NCBI GenBank assembly: GCA_958295665.1
Contig: OY282558.1
Location: 46,996,389 to 47,060,388 of the forward strand
Origin: Tipula vernalis
Lineage: Eukaryota; Arthropoda; Insecta; Diptera; Tipulidae
DNA: 64,000 nucleotides
Direction: 5' to 3'
A program made the position numbers and the translations under genes. Below the pieces are notes generated by a model, which worked only from the letters and a program-made list of their open reading frames with translations, did not search any database and was not told the DNA's origin. Numbering within the stretch: position 1 is the stretch's first letter; every line of letters begins with the position of its first letter. Below, one piece after another: positions 20,896-33,809 of this stretch.

Positions 20896-22479
20896 TATCT
20901 TGATGTTCCCTAAAATACACTTTGTACAAATTTTATAATTACAGGCACTAAATTGCTTAATTGCGTAGATGCGTAATATAAACATATAGAAAACTTGGCC
21001 TTTCTTAAATGGAATTCCTAAAGTCACGTTATTCTCGACCAATAAAACGAGCAAGTCAAAATCCGTTCAAGTTAAATAAACTGAAAAATAAAGGAGTTTA
21101 TTTATAGATAAGGTTGAAGATTGGAAGAGAATTCCCATATAACTATTTCTCACATTAAAACAAATTTCAACTAATCGATTTAGTTGCGGTACCGCATTCA
21201 TAAATGATTTATTCGTGCATGCGTTGTTTATAAAAACCATTTTTTCTGTCGATTCGATACCGTCATCAACAATAAATATTATTGGCAATAACTTATGTTA
21301 AATCTTAATACAGCAAGAGATAATGTATCTTATCATATTTTCATTTTTGTATTATACTTTGCTTTCTCGTTTAGATGTAATATACTTAGTTGCATTGCGG
21401 CAGCATCTCATTCAATTTTTACATTCATACTTACTCATAATTTGTATACTTACAAAATGCTATAAGTAGAAATATTTTAAAATATTTTGTAATTAATTTT
21501 CATCCTTTTATCTGTGTATATGTATCACTTATGTATGTGCCTTCCCTGGAAACTCGCAAAGGATACACAAAAAATTAACATATCCAGATACTCGTAGCCT
21601 CATTTTGTAGTATTTTCGGGTAGACGATAATACTAACAACAAAAAATTATAATTTATTAGACCAAGGGAATGGTAATCGAGACGAATGAAAAAGCTCATG
21701 CACAAAATTCATAAATTTTATGTAAATAGTAAATAGAAAACTTTTTTAATTAATTAACTATGCATAGTTTATGAAAGTTATTTGAACGTGTACAGTTTTT
21801 CAAGATAAATATTTTGATACAAAAAAATGTGTTGCATATGTACATACATACATACTTTACGTTTTAGGAATGTGGTAGAAATATTATGACTCCTAATATT
21901 TTACCTAATTATCAAACAAAGGTGGCAACACCGTTTTAACACAAAATTTTTAAATTTCGATCAACAGTCTAAGATTTCTAATTTTGTGTTGTTGCTTAAT
22001 TACGAATGTATACGAGTTTAGTCATGATGGTGTATACGTATTTGTATTAGTAGGATGCACATTCGATGGGCAAGTATGGCTGGCACACAGTGAAAAGTCA
22101 CTATAATAAGAGGATTTTTTATTTTATTTTATTGCTACCACAACTCCAAAACATCGATTAGAAAAATGTCGTGTCATTCGACTCTAGACTGCCAAACAGA
22201 TTTTCTCAAAAATGGAACCAAAGATTTTTTTTTGTTACGTTCATAAAAAAGTTGAAAATACTTCATCCACCTGTTCACAATATTTGAAGTCGATTGACGT
22301 GTGTGTCATTTTAACAACGTAACATCGTTAATACATCTTCCAAATTCCAACAATTGTTCCTTAGGGATCTTTGAGATAAAATGAATAAGTAACCGTGTAA
22401 CATGGAATTTAAATTTCTAAATTTACCTAAAATACTTGACTGGTGGCAAATAATATCGCCATCATTTAAAAATAAATTA
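20896..22479. other. No recognisable gene
   Basis: AT-rich DNA with a TACATACATAC microsatellite near 21840-21856. The 73-codon minus-strand frame at 21067-21288 has no features I recognise. Confidence 0.6.
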
Positions 22480-23915
22480 TACCTGTCTTATCCGATTTGT
22501 TTTTGCCATAATTAACCAGGAAATTGCTGAAAATGTTGCCTATTTCGGAAACTTTAAGTTAAAATTAAAGAATTCTTTCAAGAATAGGTATGATCGTATC
22601 AAGGCAACACATATTAAGAAGTATAAGAATATCACAAATGAATCTTTTCCACAAGAAATTCGGGAGGTTGCGAAAACAGGTGACAACAACTTTTTTTCAA
22701 GTGATGTTTAAAGTGAAGTTTTGTGATTTAGAAGGTCAGTGAAGCTTGGTGAAAAATGTTGCGCTCCAATTTCTGCAAAATCTGTTCAATATGTCTATAT
22801 AATTGCAAATATGAAGGTACTTTAATAAATAATAATTTTGAGCATTTAGATAAATCCATTTTACACAATGAGTTGGTTAACATTATAACTAATTTCAAAA
22901 ATTTTAGCGAACAAAAAAAGAATATTTAACATCTAGTGACATACAAGTTATGAAAGAGGTGTCCGATTCAAAAAAAAATTCGTTAGAGAACATCCTGAAA
23001 TTTTAATGACCAGAGCAGATAAAGGTAATACTACGGTAGTGGTGAATAGATGTGACTATGTCCATAAAGTACAAACCATGCTAGATGATAAAAACGATTA
23101 CAAATCAATTGAAGACATTGTGGCATCGTGGCATATGGAGAACAGAATAACGATATCTTTGGATGTTGTAACAGCCGTTTAGTTTTAGATTTACTTAATA
23201 AGAGATGGGCAGAAATCAAGAAGAATCCGAAAAACAAATTTAAAAAATTCATAATTGTGAATTTGCGTTCAACAACCAAATATATGTATAAACTGAATTT
23301 TGGTTAATCTTTCAGCAGGGGGTCAGAAACCAATATTTCATAACTCAAATTTTAAGGTCCTCAAAAATACCCTCGTTAATAATGGCTATCCAAATTCGTT
23401 CATAAATTCTACACTTTTACAGCAATTACACAACAAATTCAAAATAGCCAATCCATAGAAAATGTTCCATTGGAAGATATTCGCACTAAATATATTTCTA
23501 TTCCTTATGCACGATCTCTTTTTGAAAAAATGGGGCTCGGTTTGAACTCGGTTTGTTTTGGCAAATCGATATTCTCTCCTCTCAAAGACCGCACATTATT
23601 AGGCAATAACAGAAATGACGGATACAAGATAGTTTGTGAATGTAATCATTCATACATTGGGCAGACAAAACAACTCTTGAATACAAGATTTTGCCAACAT
23701 AAAAGAGATGCAAAAAAAAATTGACTCTAAAAAAGGTGAGTTCTGGAGTGACCAGTCCTTTGTCAACTTTCTGAAACCAACGATGACGTTTTCCTACATA
23801 ATGTCAAGATACTTGAAAGGGAAGAGAATGATACCACCAAAATGGTTTTAGAAATAATTCACCGTGCTTACCTTCAGAATACGTGCAACTTTTTAATACA
23901 GAATTGATAATATTT
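22480..23915 (+). pseudogene. Penelope-like element relic 1
   Basis: Plus-strand pieces follow the Penelope-like (PLE) protein order. At about 22560-22700 there is an N-terminal basic region. At 22990-23125 lies a segment with MTRADKGNTTVVVNRCDY, the conserved start of PLE reverse transcriptase. At about 23150-23290 there is an SLDVVTAV segment. At 23340-23450 lies linker sequence with NTLVNNGYPNSFINS. At 23470-23724 is a GIY-YIG endonuclease region with YKIVCECNHSYIGQTKQLL. The central RT palm, including the catalytic aspartates, is deleted. Several stops and frameshifts are present, so the element is dead. Its termini are not recognisable. Confidence 0.8.
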
Positions 23916-24481
23916 GGCCTCCATCTTTATGAAACAATTTTTGTTTTTATTTCTTTTGAGTTTTGTGTTTACACATTATCACACTATTTCTGATTCTCTA
24001 AAATTTTAAAATGATAAGTTATAAATATTCAAGTAAAATTTCAGTCAAAAGTTTACTCCCTAAACTATTTTGTGTGTACGTTTTTGAGTGCATTGGTACA
24101 AAATACGAAAAAAAACCTAGATTATCGGTGTTGTGGAACTGATTTGGGACTCCATTGATATGCTAAAGAATGAGAAGAATATTAAAACGCGAGATACTGT
24201 GCGCTCGCCTAAGCTAGATCAACCGAAAATATAGAGATGAGGGTGCTTATACACGAAAACTGTTGACAGGAAAGTATTTGGTAATTTTTCAACAGGAAAG
24301 CATTCCGTTAGTTTTTCCTTTAGAAATGCTTGTTAATAAAGGTCTACTACTCTACTTCTTATTTTACTATAGAGAAATTAGCAAATAATGTACTGTCGAC
24401 AAGTTTGTCGACAAATACACAAATTTGTAAAATAGATATAGAATAGAGAATATTAAATTTTTTCACACGAATAGTATCTGA
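23916..24481. other. No recognisable gene
   Basis: AT-rich DNA between the PLE relic and the hAT-like copy B. It may contain the PLE 3' end, but no hammerhead-like or long repeat signature is visible. Confidence 0.5.
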
Positions 24482-25388
24482 GCCTTCTAGAGTATAGAGC
24501 CATAATCTTAATGACGTATTTTTTAGAAGCTTTTTTAGTGGTATAACTTTTTACTGATTTCCATAGGAATCCATAGTGAAAATGGTGTTTTTTAGCTTCA
24601 AGGTTTTCAATGAAAAAAGCAAAAATATTATAAAATGTTTATATAAAAGTTTTCTACATATCTTTAAGACCAATATACAAGAAGGCCATATTGGTATTAA
24701 GTAAATATTAATTGAAGAAATACTAAAATTAAATTATTTCTAAAATATATTTTTTCGAACTTTCATTTTGAAAAATAGATCAAAGTTGCCTCTGACAAAT
24801 TAAAATAATACTTGCTAAATTTATCTTTAGTTTTACTAGTGTACGTAAGATGTCTAAATGGTTACAGAAAAATACGAAAAAAAGTTATTTAATCCCAAAA
24901 TTAACAAACGTTCCTATATTTTGTGAATTTGTTTTGCTTTTCCTACAATTTCTGAACTTGAAATTTCCCCAGGTGGTAATTTTTGGTACGATTTTTCCAA
25001 ATTTTTACGCCCATCACTGCCATCTATGTAATGTATATTGACTTAATGACCAACGAATTGTAGTAAGCTTTTACTTTAATTTGACCAGAATGCTGTTGTT
25101 ATGAAATTTTTCTTATATTTTGGTTTAAATTAATCAATTATTACAAGAAAATGAAAAACTTCAACGACATTCATATATGTTGAAAACAAACATTTATGAA
25201 AGTGTTTCAGAAATCATAATTAAGAATTTGTAACGTTTTCATTTAAAAATTTGTCTTAGGAAAAAAAGTGATTTCCCATATGTTTTGTGTGTTTTACTAT
25301 GAAAAGTTTCGTTTTTTCCTCGTTTCTAATTCCCTTATAAAAGCTCAAATTTTTTGATTATGGATCTATAAAATACAGGGTGCTCTGC
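24482..25388 (-). mobile_element. hAT-like non-autonomous transposon, copy B
   Basis: Inverted copy of 6180-7089, about 98% identical by eye; the 63-residue open frame at 24850-25041 is the same. The end at 25388 reads CAGAGCACCC on the minus strand, and the bases outside it read ACTAGAAG. The other end is CTGAGCCTTCTAG on the plus strand, one base off the expected CAGAGCC. No matching duplication was found at that end. Confidence 0.75.
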
Positions 25389-25900
25389 TTCTAGTCGATG
25401 AATCGCTTTTCATTATAAGTTTCTCGCTACTACTCCATACTTTAGCATCCATATTATTTCTTTTCAACGACAGGATTGCCGTCGTAAGGATCAGCTTCCA
25501 ATACATTTTTAAACGTTTCTGGATCACCATCGCCGATGTATCTTTTATACTTCAAATCAAACAATTTCACAGATCGATTGAACAATTCAATTATTCCATC
25601 TACTTCCATTTTTTCCGAACTTCTTTTGAATGGCAGTCATACTACTATAATATTTCATCTGTTTCTTCTTTTCCTGACCATTCTTCATAACCATTACATA
25701 CCTTTGATTTCACAATCACATTCTCCCAGCAAACTATAATTGAAACTATTATCGTGGGCTACCTTGAAATCATTTTGATTTCTAAGTTTACTAGCAGATC
25801 TACTGACAAATTCAGTAGCTTGTTCAGCCGCAAGTTGATTGCCTCGAAAATATCTTTTTTTTTTGCAACTCCACTTGGACGTCTCTCGCTATATTTTGAT
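25389..25900 (-). pseudogene. Mutator-like (MULE) transposase relic, middle part
   Basis: Minus-strand pieces of a MULE transposase. At 25450-25616 is a segment with MEVDGIIELFNRSVK, then LKYKRYIGDGDPETF, then DPYDGNPVVEKK. This is the family's G(M)E-x-x-G-x-x-x-(I/L)F-x-RSV, YxxYxGDGDxxTFK, VxKKEC landmark series, including the second catalytic aspartate region. Further upstream (25700-25880) are RGNQLAAEQATEFVSRSA-like and LLGECDCEIKG segments. Stops and shifts make it dead. It ends at the hAT-like copy B. The expected downstream part is found at 7090-7500 instead. Confidence 0.65.
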
Positions 25901-25920
25901 AATTTCTAATCCATATTTAC

Positions 25921-26464
25921 GGTTTAGCTCGACGTTCACTCATTGAATGACAACCTTAAACTTCCGATTCGCTCCGAAATACTTACCTCTGAAATATATT
26001 TGAAAAACTGGTTTTTCCACTTTAGAAAAATAGCATGTAAAAATCATTCATTAGGCAACGTTATCTACTCTTCGTTTAAAGTCTTAATTGGATCATAAAT
26101 TGTTTGTATAGCAGAGTGTAGAATTTGTCGAAGTTTAACGTTTCCTAAAATTATTTCATTTGTCAACATTTTGAAAAACGTTTATCCATTCATTTAGTAA
26201 GTTTCCATTTCAATGTAACAACGATCACATTTTGGTTTTAATTAAATAAACCCCAAAATATTCAAAATTAAATGTTTTTAATTAAACATTTTATCGTTAG
26301 ATTAGGATATAATTTGGTTAAAATTAATTCAAATGGCACAAAACGCTCATTTAAAAATATTTAATTAACTTTATCCCGAATATAACAAACAGCCTGCGTC
26401 ATAAATCTGTGTACAACGACATGGTGACCTAAAACGATTTTAATTAAAAATCATCTACATCTAT
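25921..26464. other. No recognisable gene
   Basis: AT-rich; possibly decayed MULE 5' sequence, with nothing diagnostic. Confidence 0.4.
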
Positions 26465-26773
26465 TTGAATATCTGCATCATGTATAACGTGACTCTAAAC
26501 ACTAAACCGTTCGATTTTATTATCAGATGTCGTACACCAGAATCATACTTTATACCAATAATTGAGACATTTGATATGAATTCGATAAATATGTGTACAT
26601 ATATGTGTAATGGTCAAACGCGTAGTACATTTTATCGATTTTACACAGTCATAAACCGCAGTGAATTGGAAACGATAACAGTAAAATTTCATGGTGATTT
26701 TCATTATTTGGTGAATGAACATTTACGTGGTGATAAACTGAGATTATTTGTTATGCATATATGTACGCAGTAA
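26465..26773 (+). other. 102-codon open frame of unknown nature
   Basis: An open plus-strand frame with a less AT-skewed residue mix than the surrounding chance frames (it contains Cys, His, Arg, Thr and Tyr evenly). No signal peptide, domain or transposon motif is recognisable. No splice sites or promoter stand out. It may be an exon, a transposon fragment or chance. Confidence 0.2.
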
Positions 26774-29700
26774 AATTGTGAACATTAAATTTGTAACTTT
26801 GGATCTTAGAATATTTATCCAGGGAAACAATGAGCTCGCTAGCAGCTTAATTCAATGATATTTTACTATGTACATACATAATACACACTGCAGGGAACGA
26901 AACGATGTGTTGTGCTTCATACAAATTTTACTGCACATATTATCACAAACAACCCAATTTAAGGAGTACACAAAAAAAAAAAAAATAATTTAAGTTTTAA
27001 TATGTTTAAGTTCAACCATTTTTTTTGAGGTGGTGTGCAAATACAGTATATATACCGTATACCTACCCTACTTATCCCACAAAATTTTTATTTAAACAAG
27101 TTAATTTTATAAAACTTTTCATGCAAATATTTTTTCGTTTGAAATCTTACGTTTAACTTTTGTAACTCGGTTCTCATAAGATAAATAAACATAAGATGTT
27201 TTTTAGTTAAAACTTGGAAATTTGTAAATTGCACTCTATACTTATCCACGAACATAATTAATTCATATACAAGTATTACATAAGAAGCAATGTGCAACCG
27301 TTCAGTATTATTTAAAGGTTTAGTGCTAAAACCAATGCAGACTCTATGCAATTAAATCTTTACTATATTAAAAGCATAGTTATCATACAGACTAACAGAC
27401 AACTTTCTTTCAATCTAATCATCAAATTCTGTTCTTTCAATAAACGAACCGCAACTATACACACACACATACCCAAAATACCAGTCAGTCTCTTTAGAAA
27501 GATTGTCATTGTGCATTGTACACAAAAAACCGTAATCACAAAATCATACACAATAGAAGATAACTTTTAAATTAGAAAAAAAAATACAAGCAACACTAAA
27601 ACGGATACATTGAAAATTGAAAAAGCTCTTAGAAAAGTTTTTCGTGTACAGTAATTTTCTGAATGTTTGGTTAACAAAATCGATTAGGTGGAAATTGACA
27701 TGATAAGTAAAATCTAATGAAATCTCAAACGTGCTAAAAGTTAAATGTAAAGATTGTAAACTATAGTTTAGCAACAGAAAACAAAAAAATGAAAGTGTAG
27801 CGTAGTGTATAGTGTAGCAATTACACATTATACACTATATAGAGGTGTTCACCTTTAGAAGAATGGGTCGTTATTTGGTCGCACAATATTGAAACAAAAT
27901 TACTTTTCATTGATAGTTGAAATTGGAAAAAAAAACTTTTCAATTAAACTTTAGTTTGTCTACTATTTAAAGTTGCAAAATTGCTCTTAGGAAAGTGTAA
28001 AAGATTTGTTTTTATCTAGTCTCGTAAAGTAGACAAACAGCCATTAAAAATCTTACCTTATAGGTAAATATTAAGTAACATGAAAAATAGAAATGTGCTT
28101 AGATTTTAAGGGGAGTACAGCATAATTATTCACTTTTAGAAAATTAAAACATATGAGAAGCTAGCACGGAATGTTTGTCCCGAAAAGGCTTTTTTGTCTA
28201 AAATATTATCTTTGCTAAAATGTAATGAAATTACAATTTTATCGAGAAATTTACGAAATTTGTTGGCAATGGCATATTATAAATGGTAACCGACACTACT
28301 TCTTAACCCTTATATAATTTAAAACTCGAGCCCTCTTCTAGAATTACCGTAATTCAGGGTAAATGTTAGGCTTAACAGGTTACGTGAAATTGATTTATCC
28401 TATAAAGGTTAAGAATTAACGCGTGTACTCTAATATTTATGGAATTCTAATGCCCAGCAAATTTCAATTTCCTAACTAATTCCTAAGTTAATTTCTAATT
28501 AAATTACGTATTTTCGAAAAGGCCTTTTCAGGATGAAAATGGCATGCTACCTTTTTGTACATTAATCAGATCACGAATCTTAGAAAAACGCTTTTTAATT
28601 TAGAAAAAAAAACTTTTCGGGATGATAATTTTATTTCAACTTGTCATAAGTTAATTTTAATTACAAACTTTAGATAAGATATTTTCGGGATTAAAATGTC
28701 TTGTTCAATTCTCAAACGTTTATTACATTATTTTAAGACATATTTTAGTAAAAGCCTTTTTGGGATGAAAATGTTCTGCTAAAACCCGCATGTCAATTTT
28801 AAGAACATACGTTTAGATTGTAAAATTACTTCAAGTTAATTAATTTTATTCTAACCATTCTACCTTAAAACTGGTTGATACACGACGAATAACCTTTAAT
28901 CTCCAAATTTTGATTCAGAAATTTTTAAAATTGTGACATGTAATAATGTGATTAAGTATCGAATTCTTTGCAAATTTCCACTAATACCGATATCCACAAA
29001 AAAAAATTCTATTATTTCTGAAAAATCCAAATAAAGCTATCTGGAATACTCTTAATATAATATCGAAAATCTCGAAAAAATTTAGAATTCTAGGATAATA
29101 TTGATTTTCCGACAAAAATTAGAATATTTCCGAAAATCTGGAAAAACTTAGAATAATCTTAAAGAATTTCATTGCTCAGCAATTGAACGCAAAAAAAAAA
29201 ATTTCCTCGAAAACTCCGACACTAAGCCACTTAAAACTATTCAAATTCTAAAATTCTAATTAATCCAAAAATTTCAACTCTTAATACCCTTCAAACTAAA
29301 CCCAAATCATATCAATAGCTGCGAAATGGAAGTGCAATACGCTGCGAAGATCCTTGTTGATTGTATTTATTTCGTAATGTTTTTCACAAAATTTATGTCA
29401 ATTCAATATAAATTTTATACTCGATAAAAATCGGTTAATATTGGATTGGTTTGATTTCCCCCTATTGTTTCCCTTCTGTCCTTAATGAAAATTAAAAATT
29501 GAGTGGAAAGTCAAAGAATGTACCAATTGACGTTAATCAGAATAAAATCCATAGGAAAACGAACTGCAAGAGGACTGAAAGGGCCAGATGGGCCAGCCTG
29601 GTAGCTACTATTCAGGCTCCTAAATCGGAGGCAATGAAAAACAAACATTTATATGTTTTTTCCATGATAAAATTGGTTAAATTTAATTGTTTGAATGTTG

Positions 29701-30649
29701 ATAAGATTCCCTTTTTTTCTGTGTGGATTCTGCCATTGTGAGAGGGTCCACCTAAGCTGTACGGGAGATACGTCATATCTTCACATGCTCCTTGGCTGTT
29801 AGGTAACCGGTTGTCTGTGGTTTGATGGAGGTGAGAAGGCTTTGAAAGGAAGATGTAATGAACAAAAACGTGAAATTTCTCTTCTATATTATTGAATAAC
29901 ACACAACTTTTAAGAGTTTTTTGCCAAAGTATTATTGCAAACTCATCTTTTAATACTACTCAAACTGATTCTTTCGACACATTAATCAATAACTTCCCGA
30001 TTTCCCAAGATGTATCTAATCGTGACAACCTTAAGTGCGGATTTTTGAAAAATTGAATCACTTTATTAAACTGCCGCAAAACAACAACTAATTTAAAAAT
30101 ATATCCAGCGTCATACACAGTATTGCTTATTGATTGTATAAATATAAGTTCCATATATTAAGGAACTTTGTTTTGCAGCAGAAAAAAAATATAAGAGCAT
30201 TTAAGGTTCGTTGACAGATAAAATAGCGGTATATTGGAAAATCTAAGTAAGAAATAATGCCGTAAGAGCTTTATTACTCAACGTCATTCGATGAAAAAAT
30301 TTATTAAGATTCTGAAATCAATTAAGTTAGCTGCCGATTTAGGCCAAATAAAATTTGCTATACTATGTAAAATGTAGATGGGTCCGAGTTTAAACAAACA
30401 AATTACCCTTTTTAGCTTTTTTAATTATAAATGTTAAACCAATGTAAAGTTAGCCCAGCCTTTCACCCCAGAAGAAAGACAAAAAATATCATCAGGCAAC
30501 ATTAAAATTACAACGTTATCCCAATATTATTTCATATGATGGAAATTACTCTGGCCCGGAAAATAATTTTTATTTTCTATAGAATTATAGAAGAAAATAC
30601 TAAATTTTAAAGAAAAGGGCCTTTAAGACAGAACACTACGGTGATTTGG
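26774..30649. other. Long gene-free AT-rich stretch
   Basis: I see no recognisable gene or complete transposon. Small open frames at 27088-27828 and 29499-30154 lack family features. Between 28190 and 28760 a phrase like CCTTTTNGGGATGAAAATG recurs about four times at irregular distances, a decayed repeat at best. Confidence 0.55.
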
Positions 30650-30918
30650 CCGGGATGCTTCTTTTCCGAAAACTATCGGTATGCCATTTGAATTGGCATT
30701 ACTTTATTTATGTTGCTTCATTAGTCATACCAAGACGATTTGCATGTTGAGATTGGCGCTATAATTATCTACAATAAAAAGGCATAACACAAAAACAAAT
30801 TATTATACAAATGGATGCGATTTAGCCCAGGGATCTCCGGAATATTCCTTTAGGAATTAGGTAATGGTATGCCAAATCAAATGCCATACCGATAGTTTCC
30901 GAAACAGAAAAATCCCGG
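30650..30918. mobile_element. 269 bp MITE
   Basis: Long imperfect terminal inverted repeats of about 50 bp: the left end CCGGGATGCTTCTTTTCCG and the reversed right end CCGGGATTTTTCTGTTTCGG both continue into AACTATCGGTATG and CATTTGA(A/T)TTGGCAT. The core is AT-rich and noncoding. The bordering bases are TTGG on the left and TTAG on the right, so the target duplication is unclear. Confidence 0.75.
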
Positions 30919-31448
30919 TTAGCCAAGAAAACACACACAAAAATACTGGGAACATAAAAGGGAAAGACTACCTTAACCGAAAACTAACTTTAAAAAACTT
31001 AAAGTAAGTAAGGGTAAATCAGGGAAAGCCAGCTTAAGAGCAATACTGTGGCGGAGGTATATGAAAGTTAAAGTGATTGTAAGTTAGATGTTATAAGCTT
31101 GGATGTGGCCAGAGCCTATATCTTGCTTGTAACGTGTTGTGCACATATACATTTCTGTTTTGCTTTTTTTATTATAAGATGACGATGTACAGCTTTTTGT
31201 TGCTGATAAAACCGCTCGTTCACCCCACTACTGGTTTATTTGGCCAAAATCCAAAATACGCTAACTCCCGAGTCAAATGGTCGTTCATGTTGTCTACGAC
31301 GATATCTCTGTCTTTCATCTCGTTGCGTCTATCAGTATCAATTTTTGTTAGTATTTCCAGATGTACGAATTTTAAAAATATATAGAAACCTTACAACAGC
31401 TGGTAATGTTTCAAGGTCTAATACAGGATATAAAGCTATTATTTGACG
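30919..31448. other. No recognisable gene
   Basis: Overlapping 68- and 83-codon frames at 31134-31446 have no recognisable features. The sequence lies directly before the mariner end. Confidence 0.5.
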
Positions 31449-32838
31449 TTGGGAGCAAATAAATTTCCGACCTTTTTAGATAGGTGTCGTTAGTATCACT
31501 GCTTGCATATTATTCAATCGGGCAATACATGTGTTTTGGAGGTTAGATGTCAAGCTTGAATAATTACTAGTGACATTTGTTCAAATCGTAAACAACAATT
31601 ATTTTCATGTAATTGAAAATGTCGAATTTTGTGCCAAAAAAACAATATTTGCGGGAAGTTTTACTTCATTATTTTTTGTTGAAGAAAAGTGCAGCGGAAA
31701 CAAATCGTTTGCTTGTGGAAGTTTACTGTGAACATGCTCCATCGAAAACAACATGCAAAGAGTGGTTTCAACGATTCAAAGTTGGTGATTTTGACGTAAG
31801 AGACAAAGAACGTGAAGGCAGACAAGAAAATTTGAAGATACTGAATTGGAAGAATTGCTTGATGTGGACCCTTGTCAGACTGAAAAACAATTGGCAAAAG
31901 AGTTGAATATTACCCAACAATGTGTTTCGCAACGTATACATGCAATGGGATTGGTTCAGAAGCTGGGGAAGTTAAGTGCCACACAAATTGAAAGAAAGGG
32001 ACATGGAACGTCGGAAAACCATCTGCGAATTGTTGCTTCATGCCGAGTTTACGACCATTTTCTGAAGAAAAATTTTCAACAGGCAACCAATCGACGTAGT
32101 CTATTTTGTAAACAAATTTCCCCTTCCGAACATAATTCTTTTGTTTTCCATTTAAAATATATTGAATCTGCTGAAAATTTTGCTTCAGAAAATGGTCGTA
32201 AACTTGCACTCAACGACAACAAAGGAAGGGGTTTTTGCATCGGATCATCACTGGGTATGAAAAATGGATCCATTATGACAATCCAAAGCGGAACCAGAGC
32301 CGCAGACGCCAAAAGCAAATAGCCATGGTTCGAAGTTTGTATTTGATGGGATATGAAGGGTGTCGTCTATTATGAGTTGCTGAAAGAGCGTGAAACCGTT
32401 TAAAGCAAGCTCTAGCTACAAAAGACCGGAATGGGACAAAAGGCACAATAAGTTTATTTTGCAACATGACAACGCTAGGCCACATGTTGCTATACCTGTC
32501 AAAAATTACTTGGCCAGGCAGAACTGAGAAATTCTACCCCACCCACCGAATTCACCAGACATTGCTCCCTCTGATTACCACTTGTTCCGGTCGATGCAAT
32601 CAGCCCTGGCACAGCAGTACTTCATTTCATATGAAAACGTCAAAAAATATGTCGATGACTGGATCGCCTCGAAACCACCAGACTTCTTCCTTCGGGGAAT
32701 CCGTTTATTACCTGAACGATGGGCGAAGGTTATATCTTCCGAAGGAGCATACTTTGAATAAAACATTCTTTCATTTTCTACACAAACTAATGTCTTTTAT
32801 TTAAGTAAAAAAGGTCGGAAATTTATTTGTACACCCAA
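31449..32838 (+). mobile_element. Mariner element, inactive
   Basis: About 1390 bp, close to the usual 1.3 kb mariner length. Terminal inverted repeats of about 30 bp: the left end begins TTGGGAGCAAATAAATTTCC and the reversed right end TTGGGTGTACAAATAAATTT, and both run into CCGACCTTTTT. Mariners duplicate TA. TA follows the right end, but the left neighbour is CG, so the duplication is mutated. The transposase inside is broken. Confidence 0.92.
31619..32765 (+). pseudogene. Mariner transposase pseudogene
   Basis: Starts at the ATG at 31619. The N-terminal helix-turn-helix region is clear (YLREVLLHYFLLKKSAAET, then CKEWFQRFKVGDFDV and RDKEREGR). A +/-1 shift near 31840 moves the reading to a frame with LLDVDPCQTEKQLAKELN and ITQQCVSQRIHAMG, the second DNA-binding part. 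Around 32040-32215 the sequence is disrupted by an internal inverted duplication of about 40 bp. Downstream, frames with DEKWI-like EKWIHYDNPKR remnants, FCNMTTL (from LQHDNARPH) and a C-terminal DW...KPPDFFLRG region remain, each in a different frame. At least four lesions are present; the catalytic triad is not readable as a whole. Confidence 0.88.
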
Positions 32839-33809
32839 TACATGGAATTTTAAGTGATCGAACCAACAAATTATTGATCTGATTTTCCCTTCCAAGCATC
32901 CATGCTATTCACTACCGCCGATTTTACTAAGTAATATATTTTGCTAAGAGGCTGCTCTTAAATATCAGGTTCCATGCTGCAAATGAGCTGGGGCTTACAC
33001 GGAAATGTCGGAGAGCGTTGTAACGATGTGCCTACGTTAGTGAGGCAATAAACGGGAAACAAGTGATAAAAAGTTGCATCATGTTGGGTACTACTTAGTT
33101 TTCTTTGCCAGATAACGGATCGCAGCAGGCAGTTTATTTTCAAAATAATTCAATTTTATTACATAATCATTTAAAAAAAATTTGGAAGCTTTTACTAAAT
33201 TTAGTAAATTTTGAGAATTCTCAATTTTTTGTAAATGTACTTTCCAAAATAAGCCTTTTAGCCTTTATAGATAAAGAGTGGCCAGTTCATTGTAAATAGT
33301 TTGGGATTGTGCTGTGTGATTGATTAAAGGTTTTTGTGGAATCATAAATATGTTGGTACAAGCTCTTCTTTAAATATTGTTTGGTTTAGCGAAATGGTTT
33401 AATATTGTAAATAAAAATGAATCTAAACTATTAAACAGTCTAACGGGAGAGCTTATACTAGACTACATATTTGATGAAAATGACAAAGCTGTTCCTCAAA
33501 GTATATCCTCCTTAAGGTGAAGGTTACAAAGTGTACTTGCTTTAACGCAACATGTTGTCTTATCGTCGGTTATAATTAACGGTTGCAGATGTATCAACTG
33601 TGGCACAATTGGAGAACTTGTGTAAAAATACGAATGAGGCTTACTTATGGACGCAAGATAATATCAGTTCAATCAGCCACAAATACACCCACCAGGAGCT
33701 GCCCCAGTACATAGATCAACATATAGATTGAGGCGTTGTCCATATAACAACCCTCCCATGCCAATAGATTCGTCAGAAGGCAGCAATGCAATTTCTGGTG
33801 TCGTAATTC
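32839..33809. other. No recognisable gene
   Basis: AT-rich DNA with chance frames only. The last ~150 bp (33690-33800) may be decayed 3' sequence of the LINE fragment that follows. Confidence 0.5.

Noticed and set aside
29499..30154. Several 60-96 codon frames around 29.5-30.2 kb
   Set aside because: No family motif, overlapping on both strands, residue use as expected from AT-rich DNA.
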